Shown here one piece after another: positions 10,989 through 22,459 of a stretch of DNA of 64,000 bases. The DNA lies in NCBI GenBank assembly GCA_947579605.1, contig OX388311.1:23872951-23936950 (forward strand). Direction: 5' to 3'. A model generated the notes under the pieces. That model was given only the letters and a program-made list of their open reading frames with translations. It was not told where the DNA came from and ran no database searches. The first letter of the stretch is position 1. The number at the start of each line of letters is the position of its first letter. Both the position numbers and the translations under genes were made by a program. The stretch comes from Athripsodes cinereus. Its lineage: Eukaryota > Arthropoda > Insecta > Trichoptera > Leptoceridae.

Positions 10989-12280
10989 CGAGGCATGCCT
11001 TTTAAGTTTTGTCGTTTGAAGAAAAAAACACTACTAGAACCTTATAGTACTTTTTATTGTTTTTCAAAGTATTCACCACGTAGCTTAATACACTTTTCCG
11101 TTCGCTCAAACCAGTTATTATAACATTTATTCCACTCTAAAGTGGGGGTGTTCAAAATGGCTGACTTGAAAGCGTCGACTGCTTCTTCACCGGACTGGAA
11201 CCTTTGACCACGAAGACTTTTCTTAATTTTAGGAAATGTAAAGAAATCGTTAGGGCTTAGGTCAGGACTGTATGGAGGATGGTCAAGAATTTCTACTTTT
11301 TCCTGCTTCAAATACTCAATTGTTTGCCGAGCGCTGTGTGAGTTTGCGTTGTCGTGGTGCAGGATGATGCGTCGCTTTGAGTTAGATTTTCGAAGTTCGG
11401 CGATGACTTCTGGTAAACAAACTGTGGTATACCACTCTGCGTTAACCGTTCTACGATCTTCAAGTGCAATAGTCGCAACATGGCCGGTTTTTCCAACGAA
11501 CGTGGCCACCATCTTCTTTGAAGTGCTTTGAGAACGAACAACTTTAGTCGGCTTTGGCTCGTCTTGAAAGACCCAGATTGTAGATTGTTGTTTGGAATCA
11601 GGATCGTAGGCATAGATCCAAGATTCGTCACCACTGATGATGTCGTAGACGTGATTTGACTCTCCTCGGTTGAACCGTTCCAGAGTTTTCTTACACCATC
11701 TGACGCGGGCCGCCTTGTGATCGTCGGAAAGCAGATGCGGTATCCAACGGCAAACTAGCTTTCTCACACCAAGCGCTTCATGCAAGATCTTCTGAATCGT
11801 TGTCCCTGAGATGCCTAATAGAGCCTCTATCTCTCGATACGTCACATGACGATCTTCGAGAATTAGTTGTCTCACAGCAATGATGTTATCTTCAGTGAAG
11901 GCGGATTTTGGGCGTCCTTCGCGAGATTTGTCACGAAAACTAGTATGTCCACGCTGGAATTCTAAATACCAGCGTTCGACAGTCCGCAGACATGGGGCTT
12001 CATCAATGAATACAGATGTTAACTCTGCAAAACACTGAAGCCGTGTGAGGCCTCTTCTAAAGTTGTAGAAAATTATTGCACGAACATTTTCCTTAGAAAG
12101 ATTCATTTTCGTACGTAACCTGACAGATTCCAGTCGACGCTGTGACTAAACAATAGCATTTATCCTAATACTTTCAACTGTTTTGAGATTCAAAATTTAA
12201 ACACATTCGAATATAGAACAGTTCCAAATTCAAAATTGCCGGGAAATATGGAAACGACAGAACTTAAAAGGCATGCCTCG
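10989..12280 (-). mobile_element. Complete mariner transposon
   Basis: The ends are near-perfect inverted repeats beginning CGAGGCATGCCTTTTAAGTT. The left repeat is at 10989-11017 and the right at 12252-12280, with one mismatch in 29 bases. Both are flanked by TA (10987-10988 and 12281-12282), the mariner target duplication. The length of 1292 bp is typical of an autonomous mariner. The only large gene inside is the transposase on the minus strand. Confidence 0.96.
11054..12106 (-). CDS. Mariner transposase (D,D34D), intact
   Basis: 350 residues, close to the roughly 345 usual for mariner. The N-terminal half (about 1-115) has the paired helix-turn-helix region that binds the terminal repeats. 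The linker carries WIPHLL (121-126), the mariner WVPHxL motif. The catalytic triad is D160 in SGDESW, D252 in HHDNANSH and D287 in LSPND, with 34 residues between the last two. YSPDLSPND is the family signature. There is no stop or frameshift, and the ATG is followed directly by conserved N-terminal sequence. The enzyme cuts and pastes the element at TA sites. Intact ORF plus intact ends means it could still be active; that needs a functional test. Confidence 0.96.
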   Translation of the reverse strand: MNLSKENVRAIIFYNFRRGLTRLQCFAELTSVFIDEAPCLRTVERWYLEFQRGHTSFRDKSREGRPKSAFTEDNIIAVRQLILEDRHVTYREIEALLGISGTTIQKILHEALGVRKLVCRWIPHLLSDDHKAARVRWCKKTLERFNRGESNHVYDIISGDESWIYAYDPDSKQQSTIWVFQDEPKPTKVVRSQSTSKKMVATFVGKTGHVATIALEDRRTVNAEWYTTVCLPEVIAELRKSNSKRRIILHHDNANSHSARQTIEYLKQEKVEILDHPPYSPDLSPNDFFTFPKIKKSLRGQRFQSGEEAVDAFKSAILNTPTLEWNKCYNNWFERTEKCIKLRGEYFEKQ

Positions 12281-12349
12281 TACTAATTACATGTCTGATT
12301 ACATTTCGGGTTAATTAAACTAAAATAGTTGTGTTGTTGTTCTATGATT

Positions 12350-12560
12350 ATTGTTACATTATATTTTGTTGTTCATTTCTTTTGTTCTTCTTGCACATCA
12401 TCATTCATATAACAAATCAACAGAGCAGTTTACCTAAGAAAAATGCGATGATGTGCATTAGCAGGATTATCTCTATAGGTATAGAGATTATCATTATCGT
12501 GGCATTATATGTTGATTTGATTGAATTCTCTGATTGTGCATGCTGTAGACGCTCTTAATT
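12350..12560. repeat. Dispersed repeat, LINE 3'-UTR-like
   Basis: A block beginning TTCTTCTTGCACATCATCAT is shared with about 61868-61905. Downstream sequence through the CGATGATGTGCA block resembles 9590-9650. Orientation is uncertain; it is probably another LINE 3'-UTR fragment. Confidence 0.5.
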
Positions 12561-15500
12561 GGGGAATTGGCCAGATCTTATTGTATGTTTGTAATTTATG
12601 TATTGTGTTGTCAGTTTTCTGTGAGTGTCTCTATAAAATAAAATAAAAAAAAATAAAATGTCTGGTTACTGAAACTAAATGCAGATATTGAATAACACGA
12701 GATGTAATCATGCATTTAGTATGTAGTGCAAACAATATATTTGTGACGTCAGCTGATGGAGTTATTAGTATAAGAGTAATCTCAATTAAACATCAAATCA
12801 TAACAAACGTATCAATTTAATAGTAAGTAGGTAGTCGGGCTCCTGACATTATGAAAAATACGAAGACTGATTTAACATTTATCTCCATTCAATACACGTC
12901 TAATGGTAGAAGTACCTACTTTGATGTGAAATTTTTATAATGTGGTTCCGTAGGCCTTTTTGAATTTAATACCAAAATAGGTAGGTATGTGTTTTTCGAG
13001 AAATATTTATTTAAGTATAGCTTATGCTATTTTATTTAAAGGAGTAAAAAAGTAATGTTATTCAACAAAGTAAAAAAAAGAAAATACAGAAGTATTTTAC
13101 TATGCAAATAAATATATAGTTGATTCAGTAAAAAGCGGATAGTCAAATTTTTAAGTCCTATACTGGAGGCTATTCAACTCCTTTTATTTTTCTACCCTTG
13201 TGAAACCTTTGATAGTTTTGGGGTATGAAGGAATTTTTAATTACAATTGCGTCACCAGAACATAAGGCATTTATATGACTCTTAAACTTCACCCGATAAT
13301 ACCAACTTGTCCAATAAACGACTGTAGGTGTGTAGGTATGTGATACACAGGCAATGGTCACGGATGTAGAAAGGATCGTTTGGAATGTGATTCATTACAG
13401 AGAGAAACTGTCACTGATTCTAGTAAAATGGCTATCCAGTACCCAAAAAACACCAAGCTTAACTAGAACACACAGGGGCGTACGACCTACACAAAAATCC
13501 AGAACACTTACCTACACCTTCTTACTGTAAAATAAACGCGAGAACGACCAGCCATCTCATATTTTATACTATACTGTACCTCACACCGTGTCCCAAGTGG
13601 GGTAGGCAAAGAGAACGGAACGCCAAATATTTTTTTATCATATTTTTCAATATTACAAATTTGCATATTTTACGTTGACAGTTCATCTCACTGTGTAGAA
13701 AATTTATTTTTAAAATGTATTAGGTATTTAATTACAAATATTAGGAGAAAAAAATTAAAATAAATTTGGGGCTCTTGTGATTTTATTCAAGAAATATACA
13801 TATTGGCATAATGACATATTTTGATAATTAATATTTTTATTTTTTATGTACCTACATAAACCTTAATTAACGTTGTATGTGACGTAGGAAATGAATCACT
13901 TTGACACTGTCCTTTACAATTCGATATAACTTTTTATTATCTATACGTTGTCTTTTTAAAATGGAAATATTTTGTTAGTACCACCACTGCTATAGCTACA
14001 TTGGTATATCTACCTTAATGTAGTACACAGTTGAATGTATTGTATATACCTACATAGAAACAAATCTGCACATATAAACAGACCAAAACTATTTGATGAG
14101 ATTTTGTTTCGGATTCTCCAAATTCCATTAGATAACATACCTATGTGTTACAGCTGTAGTCTTTTTCATGAATGTATGTAGGCATGGAAGTGTACACAGA
14201 AGCTACCGCTGCTGATTGAATGAAGTAGGGTACATACCTACCTACATATTATAGTGTATATATGTAGGTACTTGCAAACAGGAAGTTTAGTATTGCTAGC
14301 GGCTATTAAAAAAGTTAGTGATTTGTGAGACAACGCAGCTTTAATACGATTTGTCTTTGGAGTTTGGGTGGCACTTTGTTATCGTCGATTATCTTATTGG
14401 ACATAGGTGATATACACTACAATTCAATAGATCTTATAATGTATATATTTTTAATACAACAAATCTGACGATAAAATAAACTGATAATCTTATTCTTCAT
14501 AGAATTGTGGTGTGTGTCGATTTTTCTTCGAGCATTTATAATGATTAAAATATTGAAATCACTACCATGTACCTAAGTGTGCATTTCTTGACAGATAAAA
14601 ATATCAGCATTTATTTTGAAAGGTTGTGACAGGTCGTTATAATATTTCATTTCCGTATAATCAAATTATTTTCATCGGCTGGTAATCCTGTGCTGTCACT
14701 TAGATCTCGTTAAATCTTTTACCTGTAATAATAATAATAATAATAATAGTAGGTAATATTTGATTCTTGTCTGGGTCGCCTGATAATATGACCTGCTGTA
14801 AAGTTGAAGCATAAAGAGCATTTGAGAGCGAGTCACGTACATTTATAAAGCGCTGCACTTTTCCTTGTTTGTAGGATTTCGTTTTATAGCTCTGGCTATT
14901 GGTGCAAATGTGAACTGGGAGCTTATTGTCTTGGTATAGAATTGTGAACGTGATTAAAAAACACGTTTGTTGATTGCTGTTTTTATTACATGCAGTATGC
15001 AAGTAGTACCTACAGTTAAAGTGCTACGTAAGCTTAATAAACTTTATCTTTTATTATGGCACATCTATTCATAAACACAAATCTTCACATGATGATCACC
15101 TTAATTTGGAACAACTTGTGAAAAATCTGTATTATTATTGGATAATTTATATTGCGCCGTTTTCATGATTCAAATCATCTGAAGGGCGCATTTACACTAT
15201 TATTTCACATTATAATTTATTCTTTACTACTTTTATAATAAAAAATTGGTTTAATATTATTGTCACAAATTTTTATTAGATTTAGTTTGTATGTTTCTAT
15301 TTTTACAATTTAATATTTAAACTTTAGCACAATAAACACTAAAAACAACATAATTAAATAAACTACACTGTATTTTAGTCGGAATGAAAAAATATATATA
15401 AAATTAATTGACGTTTAACTATTATTTTGAATTTAAAAGAAAGAGAAGTTGTGGGTTCAGGCAGCTGCAAGAGCGCCATCTACCCAAACTTAAATGAATT

Positions 15501-15641
15501 TCGTTGAAAAAGTATGTTTGTTTGGTTATAAAATAATTCATTCAACGAAAAATCTTTGGTTTTTCCTTTTTCCTTTTATGATTTATAATGTTTATAAAGT
15601 TTCTTTATCACACGTAACCAGAAATTTACTTTAATTTACAG
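12561..15641. other. Non-coding stretch
   Basis: No gene is supported. A short (TAA)n run lies at about 14729-14748. A block at 13578-13615 with GTCCCAAGTGGGGTAGGC slightly resembles part of the SINE family or a LINE 3' end. A possible diverged repeat at about 15150-15500 shares short blocks (GCGCATTT, CATCTACC) with 57600-57840. Confidence 0.4.
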
Positions 15642-15817
15642 AAATTAGCTTTATCACTACATAGAAAGATAAAGTATACGATAAAATGGCCCGATTAATA
15701 TTGATATTTGGCTTAACCATAATATTCGGTACTATGATGGAATCGGTTGACTGTAAAAAATGCATCGTGGAAATAAGTTTGCTAGTTATAATTTCATCTC
15801 GGTTTAGGAAAAATTAG
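15642..15817 (+). CDS. Possible short exon with signal peptide
   Basis: A good splice acceptor (TTAATTTACAG, ending 15641) is followed 44 bases later by an ATG in a favourable context at 15686. The 43-codon frame begins MARLILIFGLTIIFG, a convincing signal peptide, then VDCKKC, and runs to a stop at 15817. Weak donor candidates follow residue 20 or 22. It might be a first coding exon of a secreted or membrane protein; it lies on the same strand and upstream of the receptor exons. No other exon connects to it with certainty, and a chance hydrophobic ORF is quite possible. Confidence 0.25.
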
Positions 15818-18448
15818 TAACATAGTATATTGATACATACTAAGATAAAGGTAAATCTTTAAACTTGCCATACTCAAATTATCTGTTGGTTATGCCAGCC
15901 GTGTAGTATATAAAGGGTGAATGATAATATAATTGTTATGAGTAACGTTCTGCTCAATTTCTTAGTTAACTATTGTTAAAGGCAACCCGTGTTATATTTG
16001 AACATCAATCTTTCAGATGACAGGAAACTACGTGTATTGTGCAAAGTAAATCTTTCTCTGATCATTGACGCATTAATATATTTGCTATAATATGTACCGC
16101 AGTAGATATACCTAATATGTAGAATGAACATATTTTCATTGACATTACTGGGTAGCATGTACTAACTGCGCTAGTTGAAAATCCCTTTGTTTTAATGGTT
16201 GACTAGCGATCAAAACGAATTCCATCAGTACGAGCACAATAATTATTGTCGGATTACAAGTTGATAACTATTCATAATATAATAATACCTACTTGTCTAG
16301 TCACTAGTCACAAAATAATCCTTGGCTTGGTCAATACACAGTTGATCCATCTCATAATATTTAAAATAATGTAGATTACATTACATTATGATAATAAAAA
16401 TGACAAGAAACCTACGCAATACTCATTACTGTTTCTACATATGCACTCTACATTCCGCAACATATGCGAATTTATATTATTCACTCAGTGTGTTAGATCT
16501 TGCTTTGGTTGTTATATAGTATCTATATTTATCCACCTACAAAGTCTATTTAATGACATTACACTATGAAAATTTATTTTAATTTAGATTATATAATAAT
16601 ATAATTAAAAAAAAACGCTGTTTACTTTCACCTGGTTGATATAATTATATTAGAAGTTAATACCTATTCATATAGGTTGACTATCGGTGAGTGTGATCAA
16701 TTGGAATGATTAATCTAGAGTGGTTCAAAATGTGATTTGAATTAGAAGTTTTTCGGACATACGTCCATCTTCAGTTACAAAAGTATTTCTTTTTTATAAA
16801 AAAAGTTCACACAACTGATTTGATAGTAACAATAAAAAAATTTAAGCGCTGCCCCCTCTTAGTGAAAATACTGGGTACTTCCTTGCTGTATAATTATTAT
16901 ATTTATGGCTGCAGTGAGAACTTGCGAATCATTGCTTGTGTTAGCTGTCGCGTTAGTTCGGTGTCGTTTGTGTCGTGTGCGAATAAAATTGACGACAAAA
17001 ACATAATATTATATTCCTGAAGATAGTCTCAGTACTGAGGCCGAGAGCTTAAAAGAGGGAGAACATCGGAGTTCCACGCAACACACCCGAAAATATTAAT
17101 AGTACAAACGTTTCTATAGCATAAACGATTACCTACTTACTGGCAAAGAAATTCTTCCAAATTAATATTCCACTAGGTACAAGTGGAGATAAATTTCAAT
17201 GAAAAATCAAGTGAAATGAGATGGAGAGAACATTGTATTTAATGTGCCATTAATGTTATAAATTGGCTTTGAAATTTCCTGCCTTAGCAATGAAATTAAT
17301 TTTGAAAGTAATTATAAACATCTCGAGCCTCATCACAGAGGCTTTGTGTTTGACAAAATTTAAGTGATTTTATTTATACAGAGTCTCTAAAAGTCGCATT
17401 TATTGTATTTTGAGCGATAAATTCTTTCTATTGCCGCCATTTTCCTTATAAAATATAAAATACGGTACAATCAAACCCCCTTAAGCCACACAAGCTTTGG
17501 GGTAATAGCGGTTCGCCATAACATTAAGTTGATTGAAAAATCTCAAATACACTTTTTTGTTTAGAAGGTCTTATTGGTGTTTGAATGTCTTTAGTTAATA
17601 GCTGCAGCCCAACTTTGCTTCTAATTATGTTGGCTAATTTGGAAATTTGCTTGAATTTATAGCGTAAATCAAGTAGGTCCAAAAATGAAATTTTCAGGTA
17701 TGAAAATATTAACGTATGCACTGTAAAGTACCTACTATTAAGAAAATATGAAAAAAAAACATTTACAAATGTTGCATATAGATACTCGTATATAACAATG
17801 ATAACCTATGATAGACGCGTATTTTAGGTATCTACATAATAATAATTCATTCCAATTAACTATGCTTTTTTGAATTGTAATAATTTAATATTATTCCTTA
17901 ATGAGTAATAAATATCCAAGGATACATTATTTAGTAGTACATTTTATTATAATTATGTGTAGATGAGGTAGGTATTTACCAAGTACGAGTAGGCGCCCAG
18001 GGCCACCTCTCCATAAACAAACGGTCCAAGCAATATTGAGGGAACGGACAGAAATTTGCGGTGGCTAATTTTCCTTCCATATAAATTTGTGTCAGTCGCC
18101 GGGCTGGGCTGGGGTATAATGGTGGACTATCGCAGCGTAGAGGTAAGCCGCTGTATCCTGGCGTGGGATACACGGGAGATTTATGTTCCTTCATTAGACC
18201 TCTGGCAAATGCGGTCCAAGTGTCGTTTGGGGGAGACTTTTTCTTCTTAAACTTCGTACCTACATTCCTTTTAAAAGAATTATGATATTGGTTTACTGCT
18301 TCAATTAAAAACATCTACTTAAACCTTTAACATTATTTTTTCAATGACCGATATTTTCCTTTATGAATATTAGATATTTTTTGCTTTAAAAATGTTTTCG
18401 TAAAAGTGTTCGTTAAATATAAAGTATAAGACATGTAACATCTACAGT
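15818..18448. other. Non-coding stretch with two higher-complexity patches
   Basis: Mostly AT-rich and featureless. About 16840-17090 contains a CG-containing segment (GCGTTAGTTCGGTGTCG) and CTGAAGATAGTCTCAGTACTG, reminiscent of retroelement remnants. About 17990-18245 is markedly GC-richer. It has overlapping ORFs on both strands (112 residues minus, 64 plus) that resemble nothing known. It could be a conserved non-coding element or an unrecognised exon. Confidence 0.35.
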
Positions 18449-18585
18449 TCAAGCAATGAGGTATGCCATCCATCCTAAATATCTTCTTTTTTATCGGCAC
18501 AGAGAGAACAGCTTACATTTAAACTGCATGCAGTTAGTCTGCTAGCTACTCGGCTTTTACATGCTCGGATATGCAGTGATGGTTC
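18449..18585 (+). mobile_element. SINE-like family, copy C (3' half)
   Basis: A diverged 3' half. It has the CCATCCTAAATATCTTC block, GGCACAGAGAGAACAGCTTAC, TGCAGTTAGTCTGCTAGCTA, and ATATGCAGTGATGGTTC. Confidence 0.65.
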
Positions 18586-19140
18586 AAAGAAATATTTCAA
18601 TTACATGTAAAGTCAGAAATGAAAAGTTGAATTTTAGACCAAAAACATCTTATCCTGGCTCACAATATATAACACAGGTACACATACATATTTACTATAT
18701 ATTACTATTGTATTTCTGATGTAAAATTCAGAAGAAAACTCAAAGACAATAAATTTAATTTGATTTGTTAACACTGTAGAAATTAGGGTAGTAGAGTGAT
18801 ATGAAGATCCCTGATGGGGATGGCAAGTATAAGAGACTACAGAATTTATAGATTTATAGATTTACTCCAGATCAGAAGGTGACTTACCAAATGTATGTAA
18901 TGAAACTCGCGATTGTTATTAATTTATTATTAAACACAGTTTTGCAAATACGAATAATGTTACACTAGATTTATAGAGAGAATGTAAAACGTATGTGTGG
19001 TCAGCCTGGCAGAGAGAACTAGAATGGTGGTGGATTGTGATAATTCTTATCACAATCAAATAAGTGACGTCATCCAAGCTGACCACAACAATACTAATTA
19101 AGTGTTGCCTGCTCACTACAACACCACATTTATTTGTTAA

Positions 19141-19310
19141 ATTGTTCTTCTTCTTATTAATCTTTCATTAGACCCAGAGGTCTGTTCATGCAGGAGGGTC
19201 CTCTTGCGATGTGGAGGCCCAGCTGTCCTTCCATCGTTTAGGGGGTCTTCCTGGTAGGCGTCGTCCATCAGGTAGTCCATGTAGAACAATATTTGGGATT
19301 CTGGTGTTAA
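19141..19310 (-). pseudogene. LINE ORF2 C-terminal fragment
   Basis: On the minus strand one frame reads GLPDGRRLPGRPPKRWKDSW. This is the G-R-RP-KRW-D signature common at the C-terminus of arthropod LINE polyproteins. The frame is interrupted soon afterwards. Only about 170 bases remain. Confidence 0.6.
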
Positions 19311-20602
19311 ATTGTTAATACGATAAAAAAAATGTAACTCGAATGTCAAAACGTTGGAACATTTTTTGACTGTCGTAATAATGTGTCATTGGCAAAAATA
19401 CTTTCTTTTTTATTATGGGAAAATCGCCATCTCACATTGAATTGAAAACCAACATTTACTGTAAAATAAATCCATATTATTGTGAATAGAAATCCACGAG
19501 GAAAAAATGGAACGAAATGTTGGAGAATCGGTCACATTTCTACGAGGAAGCTAAGCGTTTATTAAAAAAAAACAGTTTTTTTTATTTCACTTTGCTGCTA
19601 GCTACGACAAGTTACTGAAGTTTTTTTCTACCGCAGGCTACACATTGTAGTAATTACGTATTTTTCAATTTATTTATTCTTCATTATATATTGATGATAA
19701 CAAGCAATTTTACATAAAAATATATTTAAATTAAATACAATTATACAATCAATATACCGAGGGCGAGTTTATCACGGAGGCGCAATTCTCCAACTTATCC
19801 AAATATATAGAAGTATAGTACTTACATGTTGGTGTACCTAATACTTTTATAGGTAGGTATATATTCAGGTAAATAAAGCAAGGTTTTCCCTTGTATCATT
19901 TTCTGACATTTCAAATGTAATGCTGTTGTAACAAGTTTGGTATCATATTAGTAATTCCAATCGATTTACTTTGATTGTTTCATCCCCTTTGTTATTAAAT
20001 ATGAATCATTCTACAATACAATAACACACGGAGACCTTTGTATATACATACCTAATAATATAGTAAATACAATAATATTACTACACAAATATAGGTAGAT
20101 ATCTAATGTGATGTACAACATGACCACATACTCCTTGTTAGGTGGACATACTGTGTATTTCACGTAATTGCCTATTAGATATCTTTCGTATTAGGTTTTA
20201 TTATTGTTATTATTTTGTTAGTGAATAATAATATGATGAAAAATCAATCACTTGTACAATATGCTTGTCACTTTATATTAACCTATAACATGCTATCTAT
20301 TATTTATAATGGACTTGGTCATCAATGATTATGTACTTATATCGTGTTGTATTAATACTGTCGTTGGTTCAATCCCCGGTTGCGTTATACACGTTCGTAG
20401 TATACCTGTCCCATATGCGCATATCAAAATAATTGCTAATTTTATGAGACTTTGTATCAAAAATCAGATGATTTTATTATTAGATCATGTGATTGAGGAG
20501 ACATTATAAATAGAATCTTGCACAATATGTGTTTTGTAATGTTAGCTTTATATTGTTTTGCATTTTATAATAATAAATAAGCGTCTTATAATCTTAATTT
20601 AT
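19311..20602. other. Non-coding stretch
   Basis: No gene is supported. About 19665-19730 (TTTATTTATTCTTCATTATA, then AACAAGCAATTTTA) resembles repeat pieces at 39540-39600 and 61067-61196. Confidence 0.4.
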
Positions 20603-20790
20603 GTTATTTATTTAATCGTATAAACGGTTAATGCCTTTAACATAAAATTATACATTACATAATAGAAAAAAATCACAACTCTCTCATTCGATCAAATCAA
20701 TTACAAACTACAAAAACAATTATATTACAATAAGTCATCCACTTATTTATCTCATTCCTTTTGCACATCGTCAGTTACAATTCTTTACAT
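20603..20790 (-). mobile_element. Jockey-type LINE 3'-end fragment
   Basis: Closely parallels 9384-9600: minus-strand terminus TTAAAGGCATTAACCG followed by an A-rich tail, and the TACATTACATAAT and TTACAAACTACA blocks in the same order. Confidence 0.6.
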
Positions 20791-20879
20791 AGCTCATATT
20801 TTATATAAAATGTACGTTGTATGATGGAAATCGAATTAAAATCTAACAAGTAATATACGGCCATTATTAGGTACCTAAT

Positions 20880-21235
20880 TAAGTACATGTTACATTAAAT
20901 TTTGCATATGTGACTCGGTGCGTCCATTTCACGATGACATGGGATCTGGCCGAAGTTAATGTCAATTAGTGGAATGGAGTTATTAAGAAGTTACATGCCC
21001 ATCACGTTACATGGTTGTATAATTTTAACTTTTATGGCAGCCCTTATTATAATGCGGTTCCCGATAGTGGGCTTTTACATAGGTGGCGGGTCGCTTTACA
21101 TTACGAAACTTCCTGAGTGCTTGCAGTCGAACCTTAAAACAAACTATGTACCCATTGGAAGATTATGGAGCGCTGTAAAGTGTCTGGGACACGGGTTGGC
21201 ACTCGGCAAACACTACCTCCAGTTATAACATTATT
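20880..21235. other. GC-richer unique island
   Basis: This stretch is less AT-rich than its surroundings and contains an 89-codon plus-strand ORF (20959-21228) with two hydrophobic stretches. It resembles no family I know and lacks convincing splice sites. It may be a regulatory element or chance. Confidence 0.25.
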
Positions 21236-21695
21236 AAATACCTTCTGTAATGTGTAATTATGTGCTCACATAAACGTTTGGTTGGTAAGCAAATAACCTT
21301 TCCAGGAATCATGGCCCGTAACTTTGTAATAACATTAACATTAGGAGGTTCACATCTAATTTCCCTGTTCTGATTTTGGCAAGGGGGTGTTTCTAGTATA
21401 TAACAGATTTTAATAAGCGTGTCAACGCAATATTATATGTAGGTACTTTGATGAGTGAAATTACTTATTCCAAGCTAATACTGGATTACAAAATATGAGT
21501 AGATATATTCTATGGTACGTACTTTTTATATTTTCTGCCTGTGCGAATATAAACGGTCCTGCATTTTTATCATCACTTTTTAGGTAAGAAAATAGCTTAC
21601 CGATTTTTAACAAAATAGTATTTGTGTATTTATCACCCTTATAATTTAATAACTCTAAAAGTTTATACATTCACAGAGTGAAAATTCATTATGAT

Positions 21696-21913
21696 GATAT
21701 TATACTTTAAATAACACACAGTTTACTTTTCACTAAGATTTATTCAAATCTCGAGCGCTTTCGTCAATGTTAATAAATTGACATTTTCAAGAGAACTCTC
21801 TTGAAATGAAATTTGAAACTTGAAATGTCAATTTATTAACATTGACGAAAGCCCTCGAGATTTGAATAAATCTTAGTGAGAAGTAAACTGTGTGTTATTT
21901 AAAGTATAATATC
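21696..21913. mobile_element. Foldback (hairpin) element
   Basis: A long inverted repeat. The arm 21696-21789 (starting GATATTATAC) pairs almost perfectly with 21819-21913 (ending GTATAATATC). The spacer is itself partly palindromic around GAGAACTCTC. A 16-bp direct repeat, TATCACCCTTATAATT, occurs to the left at 21631-21646 and at the right junction at 21910-21925. No coding capacity. It is probably a foldback MITE; the family is not identified. Confidence 0.8.
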
Positions 21914-22343
21914 ACCCTTATAATTGTTGAGAATAATATTTCCATCTATTTATAGAAATAAATTTATGTGCGCGAAACTTAATGAATAGTGAATATAATA
22001 CTGAAGCAAAAACAAAGTAAAAAGAACTGAAATCAAACTTTTAGGTACATTTTTTCATAAAATGTACTATTAATGTACTTATTAGATAGGTGGATATTAA
22101 TATGGAAATTACACATACTTGCACGAGGAAAAGGATTATAGATACCGAGTGCAGGTAGGTATAGGGTAAAGCAAGCAAAGAGTACGCACTTAACAAACCT
22201 TTAATTTTAATAAATTTTATAAACAACTTACATTCAAACTATAACGACGTTATTGAACTATGACATTTTTGAAAACAAAATAATATGTTGTAAATGTATA
22301 AAAATAATAAAAAACATTAAAAACTAAGCATATAAAAAATGTC

Positions 22344-22447
22344 TCCCTGTGCGTACTCTTACCTACTATACTAGGAAAGAGTGCGCACGACTATTTCTTC
22401 ATACAAGGTAAGAGTACGCACGACTATTTCTTCATACAAGGTAAGAG
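22344..22447. repeat. Subterminal motif cluster on the 3' side of the pogo transposase
   Basis: GTGCGTACTCTT occurs at 22349-22360. The inverse motif appears twice in a 33-bp tandem repeat (AAGAGTGCGCACGACTATTT at about 22377 and AAGAGTACGCACGACTATTT at about 22410), with a partial third unit at 22441. They lie between the left terminal repeat and the stop codon. They are probably transposase-binding sites. Confidence 0.7.
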
Positions 22448-22459
22448 AACTTAATAATT

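Noticed and set aside
17976..18314. 112-residue minus ORF in a GC-richer patch
   Set aside because: No recognisable domain; the opposite strand is also open, so the frame may be chance. Kept only as a possible conserved patch.
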